64,000 bases of DNA from Megasphaera sp. UBA1696. GTDB lineage: Bacteria > Bacillota > Negativicutes > Veillonellales > Megasphaeraceae. The notes beneath the pieces are model-generated. The model saw only the letters and a list, made by a program, of their open reading frames with translations, ran no database searches and was not told the DNA's origin. The stretch lies in NCBI GenBank assembly GCA_002319965.1, contig DCJQ01000035.1:1-64000 (forward strand). Reading direction: 5' to 3'. Below are positions 1 through 7,417 of the stretch, in pieces. Within the stretch, counting starts at the first letter, position 1. Each line of letters opens with the position of its first letter. Both the position numbers and the translations under genes were made by a program.

Positions 1-10
1 CGACTTGTTT

Positions 11-39
11 ATCTTACCAAACTCGAAGGAGCTTGTCAA
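11..39 (-). promoter_or_regulatory. downstream (P2) sigma-A promoter, probably of an rRNA operon
   Basis: On the minus strand there is a consensus TTGACA (34-39), a 17-base spacer and TAAGAT (11-16). It is the second of two strong promoters in tandem and points left out of the window, which is how many Firmicutes rRNA operons start. The transcript itself lies outside, so the rRNA identity is inference. Confidence 0.65.
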
Positions 40-41
40 GC

Positions 42-68
42 ATTCTTTTGAAGAACTTTCAAAAGAAT
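42..68. repeat. perfect 11-bp inverted repeat just upstream of the P2 -35 box
   Basis: ATTCTTTTGAA (42-52) and TTCAAAAGAAT (58-68) are exact reverse complements with a 5-base spacer. The repeat ends 2 bases before the -35 hexamer of the leftward promoter. It could be an operator, or a hairpin in RNA started at the upstream promoter. No run of T follows it, so it is not a standard terminator. Confidence 0.5.
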
Positions 69-117
69 CGGCTGTTGTCTCAGCCGGTATGGAAGGATTT
101 TCCCTCACAACTTCTTA

Positions 118-146
118 AGTATACTATGGTATACATAGGTTGTCAA
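118..146 (-). promoter_or_regulatory. upstream (P1) sigma-A promoter, probably of an rRNA operon
   Basis: On the minus strand there is TTGACA (141-146), exactly 17 bases, then TATACT (118-123), a near-perfect sigma-A promoter. Its -10 box is 107 bases upstream of that of the second promoter. The spacer and -10 carry two GTATAC palindromes (119-124 and 129-134). Confidence 0.65.
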
Positions 147-186
147 GAAAGATTCCCTTATTTTGTATACTAATCGAAAAAACAGT

Positions 187-1197
187 CTATACCGTTTCAT
201 CTAAGGCATCGCAGCAGCACACCGTTATGGTGTTGACGATGGTTTCTACCGTCGAGGCCCGGGACAGATCCATGACCGGTTTGGCCAACCCTTGCAGAAG
301 GGGTCCCAAAACGGTCACACCGGCAACGTGTTCCAACATCTTACAGCAAATATTCCCGGTGTTCAAATCAGGAAAGACGAGGACATCGGCCTTACCGGCT
401 ACGGGAGAGCGCGGAGCCCACTCCTTTGCATAGGATGGAATCAGTGCGATATCCACTTCCATTTCACCGTCAAAAAGGAAATCGACGTTGCGGTCACTTA
501 AAATCTGAACGGCTTTGCGCACCGTGTCGGCACCGCTCCCTCGCTCACTTCCCATCGTCGAATACGATAAGAGGGCTACCTTCGGCGAATCAATCTTCAA
601 TGTCCGACGTGCCCGGTCAACACAGCTGCAGGCAATATCTGCCAATTGGTATTCATCGGGCGTCGGAATGACGTCACCATCTCCGGCGACCAAAACACCA
701 TCATGGCCGAACTGCAGCATGTCCGTCAGAAGGATAAAAGAACTGCTGACCGTATCGATTCCCTTGCGGGGACCGATAATCTGCAAAGCCGCATGAAGGA
801 CATCCGGCGCCGGCGTTTCCAATCCGGCAACCATGCCGGCCGCCTCGCCGGAAGCAACCATAAAGGCACCAAAATAGAGGGGCGTCCGTAAAAAGCGGCG
901 GCTTTCTTCAATAGTCATTCCCGAGGCTCGCCGCATTCGGGCATATTCTTTAGCAAAGCCTTCAAAATCCTTATGATATTTCGGGTATATCAATTCAGCT
1001 CCCTCTAAGTCCAATTGATATCGAAAGGCCAATTCCTGAATATCCTGTCGCTTCCCAATCAATACCGGAATGGCCAAGCCGTCTGCCAAAATCCGATCGG
1101 CAGCCTGCAGCATACGAAGATCGTCACTTTCAGGCAGAACGATTTTTTGTGGTTTTGAAGCTGCCCGCCGCTTCAAAGACGTCATATACCGATTCAT
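187..1197 (-). CDS. phosphate acetyl/butyryltransferase family protein
   Basis: A 336-residue protein of the PTA_PTB family, which moves an acyl group between CoA and phosphate; in fermenters this links acetyl-CoA to acetyl-phosphate and ATP. The whole length aligns with the family: an N-terminal KIVLPESDDLRML segment, a central AALQIIGP...TVSSSFILL segment and a C-terminal LGPLLQGLAKPVMDLSR segment. The start is set by GGAAGG 8 bases before ATG. It is paralogous along its length to the Pta half of the upstream fused gene, but has its own promoter after that gene's terminator. Phosphotransacetylase is most likely; phosphotransbutyrylase or an inactive paralogue cannot be excluded. Confidence 0.85.
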   Translation of the reverse strand: MNRYMTSLKRRAASKPQKIVLPESDDLRMLQAADRILADGLAIPVLIGKRQDIQELAFRYQLDLEGAELIYPKYHKDFEGFAKEYARMRRASGMTIEESRRFLRTPLYFGAFMVASGEAAGMVAGLETPAPDVLHAALQIIGPRKGIDTVSSSFILLTDMLQFGHDGVLVAGDGDVIPTPDEYQLADIACSCVDRARRTLKIDSPKVALLSYSTMGSERGSGADTVRKAVQILSDRNVDFLFDGEMEVDIALIPSYAKEWAPRSPVAGKADVLVFPDLNTGNICCKMLEHVAGVTVLGPLLQGLAKPVMDLSRASTVETIVNTITVCCCDALDETV

Positions 1198-1230
1198 AAC
1201 TATCCCTTCCGCATCAAGTGTATTGATTTA

Positions 1231-1259
1231 ATTATAAGAAGAGATGCCAAAGAAAGCAA
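1231..1259 (-). promoter_or_regulatory. candidate promoter of the shorter pta-family gene
   Basis: TTGCTT (1254-1259), 17-base spacer and TATAAT (1231-1236) on the minus strand, lying between the terminator of the upstream gene and the start codon at 1197. The -35 box is weak. Confidence 0.45.
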
Positions 1260-1310
1260 GGACGAAAGCGCATACAGCCCTTTCCGATAGCGGCGAGGGC
1301 TGTATACGCT
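1260..1310 (-). terminator. terminator of the Pta-hydrogenase gene
   Basis: A 13-14 bp hairpin (arms 1269-1281 and 1296-1309, GCGTATACAGCCC type) just after the stop codon, followed on the minus strand by TTTCGTCCTT. The stem is long; the T-tract is imperfect. Confidence 0.65.
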
Positions 1311-1334
1311 TCACGATATAGCCTTAGAAGACGT

Positions 1335-3776
1335 TTATTTGAGAACGGGATGAACCTTATCTTCCTTTCCCAGGAGGTAATGTTTATTGATGTACTGCGT
1401 GTGAAGCAGCGATTCGGACAGATCGCTTCCGGGCTCTCCCAGGAACTTTGCATATAACGTCTGCAGTTCCTTATTTTCCCAGCTGGCCCGAATCGGCTTT
1501 TGGGCATCCAGCTGATAGAGGGCCTCAATGCGGGCACGCTTCGCCGGAATCTCGAGGGGCAACGAAGTCCGCGGCTGACCGCCACCGCCAATACAACCAC
1601 CGGGACAGGCCATGACTTCAATTAAGGCATATTTTTTCCACGAATGTTTTTCTTCCATCAAATTGATGAACCGACGGGCGTTGGCCAGTCCACTGACGGC
1701 GACGACACGGATGATATCGTTGTCCAGCGTGACAGCCGCTTCCTTGACACCTTCCAGTCCGCGCACGGCTTCAAAGTGGAGAAAATCATCCTCTGCCGGT
1801 TTATTCGTCTTCAAGTAAACGAGGGTACGGAGGACCGCTTCCATCAATCCGCCGCTGTTGCCAAAGAGTTCCCCGCCGCCGGACGATTCGCCAAAGACCG
1901 TATCGCAGGCAGCATTTTCAAGATTGTCAAAGTCGATTTTCTTTTCTTTAATCCACCCGGCCAACTCCCGCGTCGTAATACAGTAATCCGTGTCGCGCAT
2001 ATCCGCCTGCTGCCAATAACGGCCGGCAGCATTTTGTTCCGGTCTGGATATTTCTGCCTTCTTTGCCGTACATGGCGTCACCGAGACAATGACCAGTTTT
2101 GAGGGATCAATATGCATCCGCTTAGCAAAATACGTTTTAATCATCGGGCTGAGCATACTGCTCGGACTCCGTCCCGTCGACAAGTGTGGAATCAGCTCGG
2201 GGAAAAAGATTTCTGTAAATTCGACCCATGACGGACACGCACTGGTGAACTGCGGTAGCAGTTCTTTCTTATGATCCATACGATGCAGAAGTTCCGATGC
2301 TTCTTCCATAATAGCCAAATCGGCCCCAAAGTTAGTGTCAAAAATGTAATCTCCGCCGAGCCGGCGCAGGGCCGTTATTATTTTCCCTTCCACATTGTCG
2401 CCAAAGGCTTTCCCGAAGGCATCGCCAAGGGCCACGCCGACGGCCGACGACGTTTGAAATACGACGACCTTGTCCGGATCATCGATAGCTTTTTGAATCT
2501 CAGCCCGCTGAGAAACGGTCGTCGTCGCTCCGAACATGCAGGTCAGCGAGCACTGGCCGCAGTGGACACAGATAGGGATATCCCCTGTACTTTCTAACGA
2601 GTAGTACCCTGTCATAGACATGACTTCGGCGCAGCGGCGGCGACAAAGGGTACAGTTTCGGCATTTTTCAGGATTAAACTGAATCGAAATATTGCGATTT
2701 TCAACGGCGACTCGGCTGTCGAGTTGTTCAAATCGGCTGGTAAAGGCCATGTCCCGTTTCTTTTCGGCCTGCATATAAATGGCATCGCTGCAGCAGATGG
2801 CAATGACGTCCGTAATGCCTTCAGCCGTACAGCCGCGGGAAAGATCCATGACCGGCTTGGCAAGACCTTGGAGGAGCGGACCCAACGCCGTGGCACCGGA
2901 CAGATGTTCCAAAACTTTATAGCAAATATTTCCCGAAACGAGATTGGGAAATACAAGAACATTGGCTTGACCGGCAACGGGAGAACCGGGCGCCTTCTGA
3001 CGGGCAATCCGCGGTACGAGAGCCGCATCAGCCTGCATCTCGCCGTCGAACTCAAAGTCAACGTTGCGGTCCCGCAAGAGACGGACGGCTTCGCGGACGC
3101 GTTCCACTTCTTCGCCGGCACCACTGCCCATGGTCGAATAGGACAGAAAAGCCACTTTCGGGTCAAGGGTTTGCGCCGTCCGGCGTGCCCGTTCTACACA
3201 ACTGACGGCAATATCAGCCAATTGTTGAGGCGTCGGTTCGATGACGACACTGCAGTCGCCGATGACAAAGATGCCGTCATCGCCAAACTGCGGTTTATCA
3301 GTAATCATGATGAAGGAACTGCTGACCGTCGACAGCCCCGGATGCGGTCCGATGACCTGCAAGGCTGCACGAATGACTTCTGATGACGTGGCGACGGCAC
3401 CGGCAACCATGCCGTCGGCGATATCAAAGGCGACGAGACAGGCCGCAAAGAAAATATAATCCTTCAAAAGGATATCCCTGGCTTCGGAGACGGTCATCCC
3501 CTTTTTAGCTCGCCGCTTTGCATAATATCGGCAAAAGGTATCCAACATGGGATACGTTTCAGGATCGATGATTTCGATGCCGTCCATGTCGATCTGATAC
3601 TCTGACGCGACTTCAACGATGCTCTGCGGTCGTCCGATCAGAATCGGACGGGCAAAGCCTTCAGCCTGGACCCGTTCCGCCGCCTGCAGGATTCGGCGGC
3701 TGTCTGATTCCGGCAAGACGATTTTCTTTTGTTCTTTGGCAACGCGGCGTTTCAAATTATTAATAAAGCGCGACAT
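1335..3776 (-). CDS. fused phosphotransacetylase - [FeFe]-hydrogenase
   Basis: An 813-residue protein with two enzymes in one frame. Residues 1-335 are a full PTA_PTB domain. Residues 343-813 are an [FeFe]-hydrogenase: two [4Fe-4S] motifs (Cys372/375/378/382 and Cys403/406/409/413), then H-cluster motifs TSACPSW (511-517, Cys514 ligand), TPCTAKKAE (567-575, Cys569) and MACPGGCIGGGGQP (Cys724, Cys728). The usual proton-relay Cys before the first ligand is Ala513 and the usual Met before Cys569 is Thr567; both point to a sensory or low-activity type. A GAGGTG site supports ATG at 3776, not the ATG at 3812. There is no stop between the halves; a Met at 343 could be an internal start. No PAS or kinase domain is present. 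Confidence 0.85.
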   Translation of the reverse strand: MSRFINNLKRRVAKEQKKIVLPESDSRRILQAAERVQAEGFARPILIGRPQSIVEVASEYQIDMDGIEIIDPETYPMLDTFCRYYAKRRAKKGMTVSEARDILLKDYIFFAACLVAFDIADGMVAGAVATSSEVIRAALQVIGPHPGLSTVSSSFIMITDKPQFGDDGIFVIGDCSVVIEPTPQQLADIAVSCVERARRTAQTLDPKVAFLSYSTMGSGAGEEVERVREAVRLLRDRNVDFEFDGEMQADAALVPRIARQKAPGSPVAGQANVLVFPNLVSGNICYKVLEHLSGATALGPLLQGLAKPVMDLSRGCTAEGITDVIAICCSDAIYMQAEKKRDMAFTSRFEQLDSRVAVENRNISIQFNPEKCRNCTLCRRRCAEVMSMTGYYSLESTGDIPICVHCGQCSLTCMFGATTTVSQRAEIQKAIDDPDKVVVFQTSSAVGVALGDAFGKAFGDNVEGKIITALRRLGGDYIFDTNFGADLAIMEEASELLHRMDHKKELLPQFTSACPSWVEFTEIFFPELIPHLSTGRSPSSMLSPMIKTYFAKRMHIDPSKLVIVSVTPCTAKKAEISRPEQNAAGRYWQQADMRDTDYCITTRELAGWIKEKKIDFDNLENAACDTVFGESSGGGELFGNSGGLMEAVLRTLVYLKTNKPAEDDFLHFEAVRGLEGVKEAAVTLDNDIIRVVAVSGLANARRFINLMEEKHSWKKYALIEVMACPGGCIGGGGQPRTSLPLEIPAKRARIEALYQLDAQKPIRASWENKELQTLYAKFLGEPGSDLSESLLHTQYINKHYLLGKEDKVHPVLK

Positions 3777-3905
3777 AGGACAACACCTCACATCTATCAA
3801 TACACAGTCCATTGGTTAAGTATAGTATAGAACAAAAAGAAGCCTCTTGCCTGCCTTAAGACACGAAGCGTCGTATTTGGCCGCCAAAGAGCTGTCAGAA
3901 ACGAC

Positions 3906-3934
3906 AAAAAGGAGCCGCCCCGAAGGACAGCTCC
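3906..3934 (-). terminator. terminator after glmS
   Basis: Stem AGGAGC-TGTCC with a TTCG tetraloop and GGGCG-GCTCC, followed on the minus strand by TTTTT. It lies 24 bases after the glmS stop codon. Confidence 0.85.
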
Positions 3935-3957
3935 TCTATATAAACTGAGTTATACAG

Positions 3958-5787
3958 TTATTCTACGGTAACACTCTTAGCCAGGTTACGCGGTTTGTCG
4001 ACGTCGTTGCCGCGGCTGACAGCGATATAATAAGCAAGCAGCTGCAAGGGAACGATAGCCAGGATAGAAACGACGAAGTCATCCGAAGCAGGGACCTTGA
4101 TCAAGGTGTCGACGGTATGGACGACTTCCGTATCGTCGTCCTGAGCAATGCCGACAACAAAGGCATCGCGGGCTTTGACTTCTTTAATATTGCTGATCAT
4201 CTTGCCTTTGACTTCGACCTGTGTTGCCAAGGCAATGACGGGAACACCGGCTTCGATGAGAGACAGCGTACCGTGTTTCAATTCACCGCCGGCATAGGAT
4301 TCAGCATGGATATAAGAAATTTCTTTTAATTTCAAAGCACCTTCCATGGCCAGACCGTAGTCCATGGAACGGCCGATGAAGAAGACGTCTTCCTTATCTT
4401 TGAAGGCACTGCACAAACCTTTGATCGTGTCGACCTGATCAAAAATCTGCTGGCACTGATCCGGGAGTTTTTCCAGGTGAGCCAAGATTTTTGCTTCGCG
4501 GTCAGCCGGCAAATTGCCGTTCAAGCGACCCATGTAAAGGGCCAAAAGGAGCAAGGTTACCAGCTGTGTCGTGTAAGCTTTCGTCGAAGCGACCGCGATT
4601 TCAGGGCCTGCCAGCGTGTAGGCAACCTGGTCGGCTTCACGAGAAATGGACGAGCCGACGACGTTGGTAATCGCCAGCGAACGGGCACCGCGGCGTTTCG
4701 CTTCTTTAAGAGCTGCCATGGTGTCGATGGTTTCACCGGACTGACTGACGACGATGCACAGCGTCTTGCTGTCGGTCAAAGGATCGCGATAGCGATATTC
4801 CGATGCGATATCGACTTCAACGGGAATGCGGGCCAGTTTTTCAATGAAATACTTGGCCAAAAGACCTGCGTGATAGGCCGTACCACAAGCCGTAATCAAA
4901 ATCTTGTCGATAGATTTTACATCTTCCGGCGTCCAGTTCAATTCGTCAAAGGAAACATGCTTTCCGCCATCTACAATGCGGCGGCCCATCGTATCCTTGA
5001 TAGCCTTCGGCTGTTCATAGATTTCTTTGAGCATGAAATGTTCAAAGCCGCCTTTTTCAGCCGCTTCCGCATCCCAGTTTACTTCAAAGACTTTCTTTGA
5101 AATCGGATTGCCTTCAAGATCGGTCACCCAAACCTTGTCCTTCATGACGATGGCAATTTCGCCGTCATTCATGATGTAGGTCTTACGAGTGTAACTGAGG
5201 ATGGCCGGAATATCCGAGGCAATATAGTTTTCCCCGTCTCCCAGGCCGACGATCAACGGATTGTCTTTTTTGGTGCAAATGATTTTATCCGGTTCAAATT
5301 TGCACATGAAAACCAAGGAATAGGAGCCGCGCAGGAGGGTCAGAACCTTACGGACCGTACGGGTGAAATCACCGTCGTAAAGGTCTTTGCAAAGGTGAGC
5401 AATGACTTCCGTATCCGTTTCCGAACGGAAGTGGTACCCTTTTTTAAGCAGGCCTTCCTTCAATTCCATGTAGTTTTCAATGATCCCGTTGTGAACGATG
5501 ACGAAATCACCATTTTCATCCGAATGGGGATGGGCATTGATGTCCGACGGACCGCCGTGCGTTGCCCAGCGGGTGTGACCGATGCCGGACGTGCCGACGA
5601 CGGGATGTTTCTTGACTTCTTCCGCCAAGTTGGCCAGCCGACCCGCTTTTTTGCGAATCGCAATAGCGCCGTCATGATAGACGGCAATGCCTGCCGAGTC
5701 ATAACCGCGGTACTCCAGCTTGCCCAGACCATCCATTAAAAAGTCTGCCGCTTCTCTGTCTCCGATGTAACCTACAATACCACACAT
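3958..5787 (-). CDS. glmS: glutamine-fructose-6-phosphate aminotransferase (isomerizing)
   Basis: Makes glucosamine-6-phosphate from fructose-6-phosphate and glutamine, the first step to UDP-GlcNAc for peptidoglycan. 609 residues, full family length. The N-terminal glutamine amidotransferase begins MCGIVGYIG with the nucleophile Cys2; two SIS sugar-isomerase domains follow (VSQSGETIDT and GRSMDYGLAMEGALKLKEIS are visible), and the C-terminus RNLAKSVTVE is typical. AGGAGG precedes the ATG. It follows glmM, separated by a terminator, and its leader carries a glmS ribozyme, so glucosamine-6-phosphate should trigger destruction of its own mRNA. Confidence 0.97.
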   Translation of the reverse strand: MCGIVGYIGDREAADFLMDGLGKLEYRGYDSAGIAVYHDGAIAIRKKAGRLANLAEEVKKHPVVGTSGIGHTRWATHGGPSDINAHPHSDENGDFVIVHNGIIENYMELKEGLLKKGYHFRSETDTEVIAHLCKDLYDGDFTRTVRKVLTLLRGSYSLVFMCKFEPDKIICTKKDNPLIVGLGDGENYIASDIPAILSYTRKTYIMNDGEIAIVMKDKVWVTDLEGNPISKKVFEVNWDAEAAEKGGFEHFMLKEIYEQPKAIKDTMGRRIVDGGKHVSFDELNWTPEDVKSIDKILITACGTAYHAGLLAKYFIEKLARIPVEVDIASEYRYRDPLTDSKTLCIVVSQSGETIDTMAALKEAKRRGARSLAITNVVGSSISREADQVAYTLAGPEIAVASTKAYTTQLVTLLLLALYMGRLNGNLPADREAKILAHLEKLPDQCQQIFDQVDTIKGLCSAFKDKEDVFFIGRSMDYGLAMEGALKLKEISYIHAESYAGGELKHGTLSLIEAGVPVIALATQVEVKGKMISNIKEVKARDAFVVGIAQDDDTEVVHTVDTLIKVPASDDFVVSILAIVPLQLLAYYIAVSRGNDVDKPRNLAKSVTVE

Positions 5788-5814
5788 AGTTATATCCTCC
5801 TGATATAAAGTTAT

Positions 5815-5955
5815 TTCCTTCTTATGATGAAGTTGTCGACAATGTTACCACTGTAATTTTCCATCATATGACGACTGAAGGTGCCGAGAGACATCCGCTG
5901 ACAATTCGATACTTCTCTACCTCGTCTACCTGAATCGTTCAGGTACTAGCGCTAT
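5815..5955 (-). ncRNA. glmS self-cleaving ribozyme
   Basis: The minus-strand leader of glmS shows the family's conserved pieces in order: the A|GCGC cleavage site (between 5953 and 5952), GACGAGG, a TATCGAATT segment, then CGGATG with a TCTCGG segment, close to the known core. The family is cleaved using glucosamine-6-phosphate as cofactor, and the 3' product is then degraded. The downstream boundary is approximate. Confidence 0.85.
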
Positions 5956-5989
5956 CCATTATTACGTTAAGGATTTCCAAACGCCTGTA

Positions 5990-6026
5990 TATAAAAACAG
6001 GAATGGAGCTCAATGAACTCCATTCC
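5990..6026 (-). terminator. terminator between glmM and glmS
   Basis: Hairpin GGAATGGAG-TTCATTGAG-CTCCATTCC (6000-6026) followed on the minus strand by TGTTTTTATATA. It lies between the glmM stop and the ribozyme, so glmS may be reached by partial read-through or by a promoter of its own. Confidence 0.8.
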
Positions 6027-6061
6027 CACACTTTAATATATTTGCAAGATTTTGTCAATAC

Positions 6062-7417
6062 CTACTTAGACGGCCCCATTTCATGTTCGACGACAACAGC
6101 AATGTCATCGACGATTCGTTCCAATTGTACCAGGTCCGGTCCTTCTGCCATGACACGAATCAAGGGTTCTGTCCCTGATGGGCGGACAAGAATGCGGCCT
6201 TCATCACCGAGTTCTTCTTCGCCCGAAGAAATGGCGGCCATGATGAGGTTATTGTCTTCCCAGCCCGACTTGGTCTGAACGCGAACGTTTTTCAAAATCT
6301 GAGGATAGCGAGTCATGAGTGCTGCCAATTCAGATAAGGGTTTATTCTGCTGTTTCATGATGCTCAGAAGCTGCACGGCCGTAAGCAGGCCGTCACCGGT
6401 CGTGTTGTAATCGAGGAAAATGATATGGCCCGACTGTTCCCCACCGAGAGAATATCCGTCTTTTCTCATTTTTTCCAGGACATAGCGGTCACCGACAGCC
6501 GTGATTTCCGTCTTGCAGCCCATTTCCTTCAGGGCTTTATGGAAACCGATATTACTCATGACCGTACCGACGACGGTATCCTGTTTGAGTCGGCCTTCGG
6601 CCTTCAATTTCATGGCACAGAGGAGCATGATCTGATCGCCGTCCATATCCTGGCCTTTTTCGTCGACAGCCAGGCAGCGGTCGGCGTCACCGTCGTTGGC
6701 AATGCCGATATCGGCACCGTATTTAAGGACCGTTTCTTTCAGACTGTCAAGGTTAGTGGAACCACAGTTTTCATTGATATTGATGCCGTTCGGTTTATTA
6801 TGGATGGCAATGACTTCGGCCCCCAGCCGTTCGAGGATTTCCGGCCCTAAGAGGGACGCTGAACCGTTGGCCCCGTCATGAACGACTTTAAGACCGGAAA
6901 GGTCGATATCCGTCGACTTACAAATAAAATCCGCATATTCCTGCTGCAGGTCGGTCCAACCCGAAATCGTACCGATGGCAGCCCCGGTCGGACGGCTCTG
7001 GAGACCGGCCCGTTCATCCTTCAACATATACTCTTCGATCTTATCTTCCATTTCATCGGGCAATTTATAGCCGAATCCGTCGAAAAATTTTATCCCGTTG
7101 TATTCAAACGGGTTGTGAGACGCCGAAATCATAACGCCGGCATCCATATGATGCGTTCTGGTCAGGTAGGCAATGGCCGGAGTCGGAATAACGCCTGCCA
7201 TATAGCAGTCACCACCGGCCGATGCGATGCCGGCTGCCAAGATATCGGCCAGCATGGTGCCGGAACGGCGGGTATCCCTTCCGATGAGGAAGGTCGGGTG
7301 TTCTTTATTCTGCCCAAAGATATAGGCAGCGGCTCTGCCCAAATGATATGCCAATTCCGGGGTCAACGTGTCGTTAGCAACGCCTCGCACTCCATCTGTT
7401 CCAAACAATCTAGCCAT
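6062..7417 (-). CDS. glmM: phosphoglucosamine mutase
   Basis: Converts glucosamine-6-phosphate to glucosamine-1-phosphate for UDP-GlcNAc. 451 residues. The N-terminus MARLFGTDGVRG, the phosphoserine loop ISASHNPFEYNG (Ser100), the metal loop DGDADR and the C-terminal VRPSGTEPLIRV are all visible. Its ATG directly follows the stop codon of the FAD protein gene, with GGAGGT inside that gene, so translation is probably coupled. In many Firmicutes the neighbouring CdaA and CdaR bind or regulate GlmM, which fits the order cdaA-cdaR-glmM here. Confidence 0.97.
   Translation of the reverse strand: MARLFGTDGVRGVANDTLTPELAYHLGRAAAYIFGQNKEHPTFLIGRDTRRSGTMLADILAAGIASAGGDCYMAGVIPTPAIAYLTRTHHMDAGVMISASHNPFEYNGIKFFDGFGYKLPDEMEDKIEEYMLKDERAGLQSRPTGAAIGTISGWTDLQQEYADFICKSTDIDLSGLKVVHDGANGSASLLGPEILERLGAEVIAIHNKPNGININENCGSTNLDSLKETVLKYGADIGIANDGDADRCLAVDEKGQDMDGDQIMLLCAMKLKAEGRLKQDTVVGTVMSNIGFHKALKEMGCKTEITAVGDRYVLEKMRKDGYSLGGEQSGHIIFLDYNTTGDGLLTAVQLLSIMKQQNKPLSELAALMTRYPQILKNVRVQTKSGWEDNNLIMAAISSGEEELGDEGRILVRPSGTEPLIRVMAEGPDLVQLERIVDDIAVVVEHEMGPSK

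Noticed and set aside
3777..3812. Longer start for the Pta-hydrogenase gene at 3812
   Set aside because: The extra 12 residues do not match the family and the better ribosome site (GAGGTG) lies before ATG 3776.
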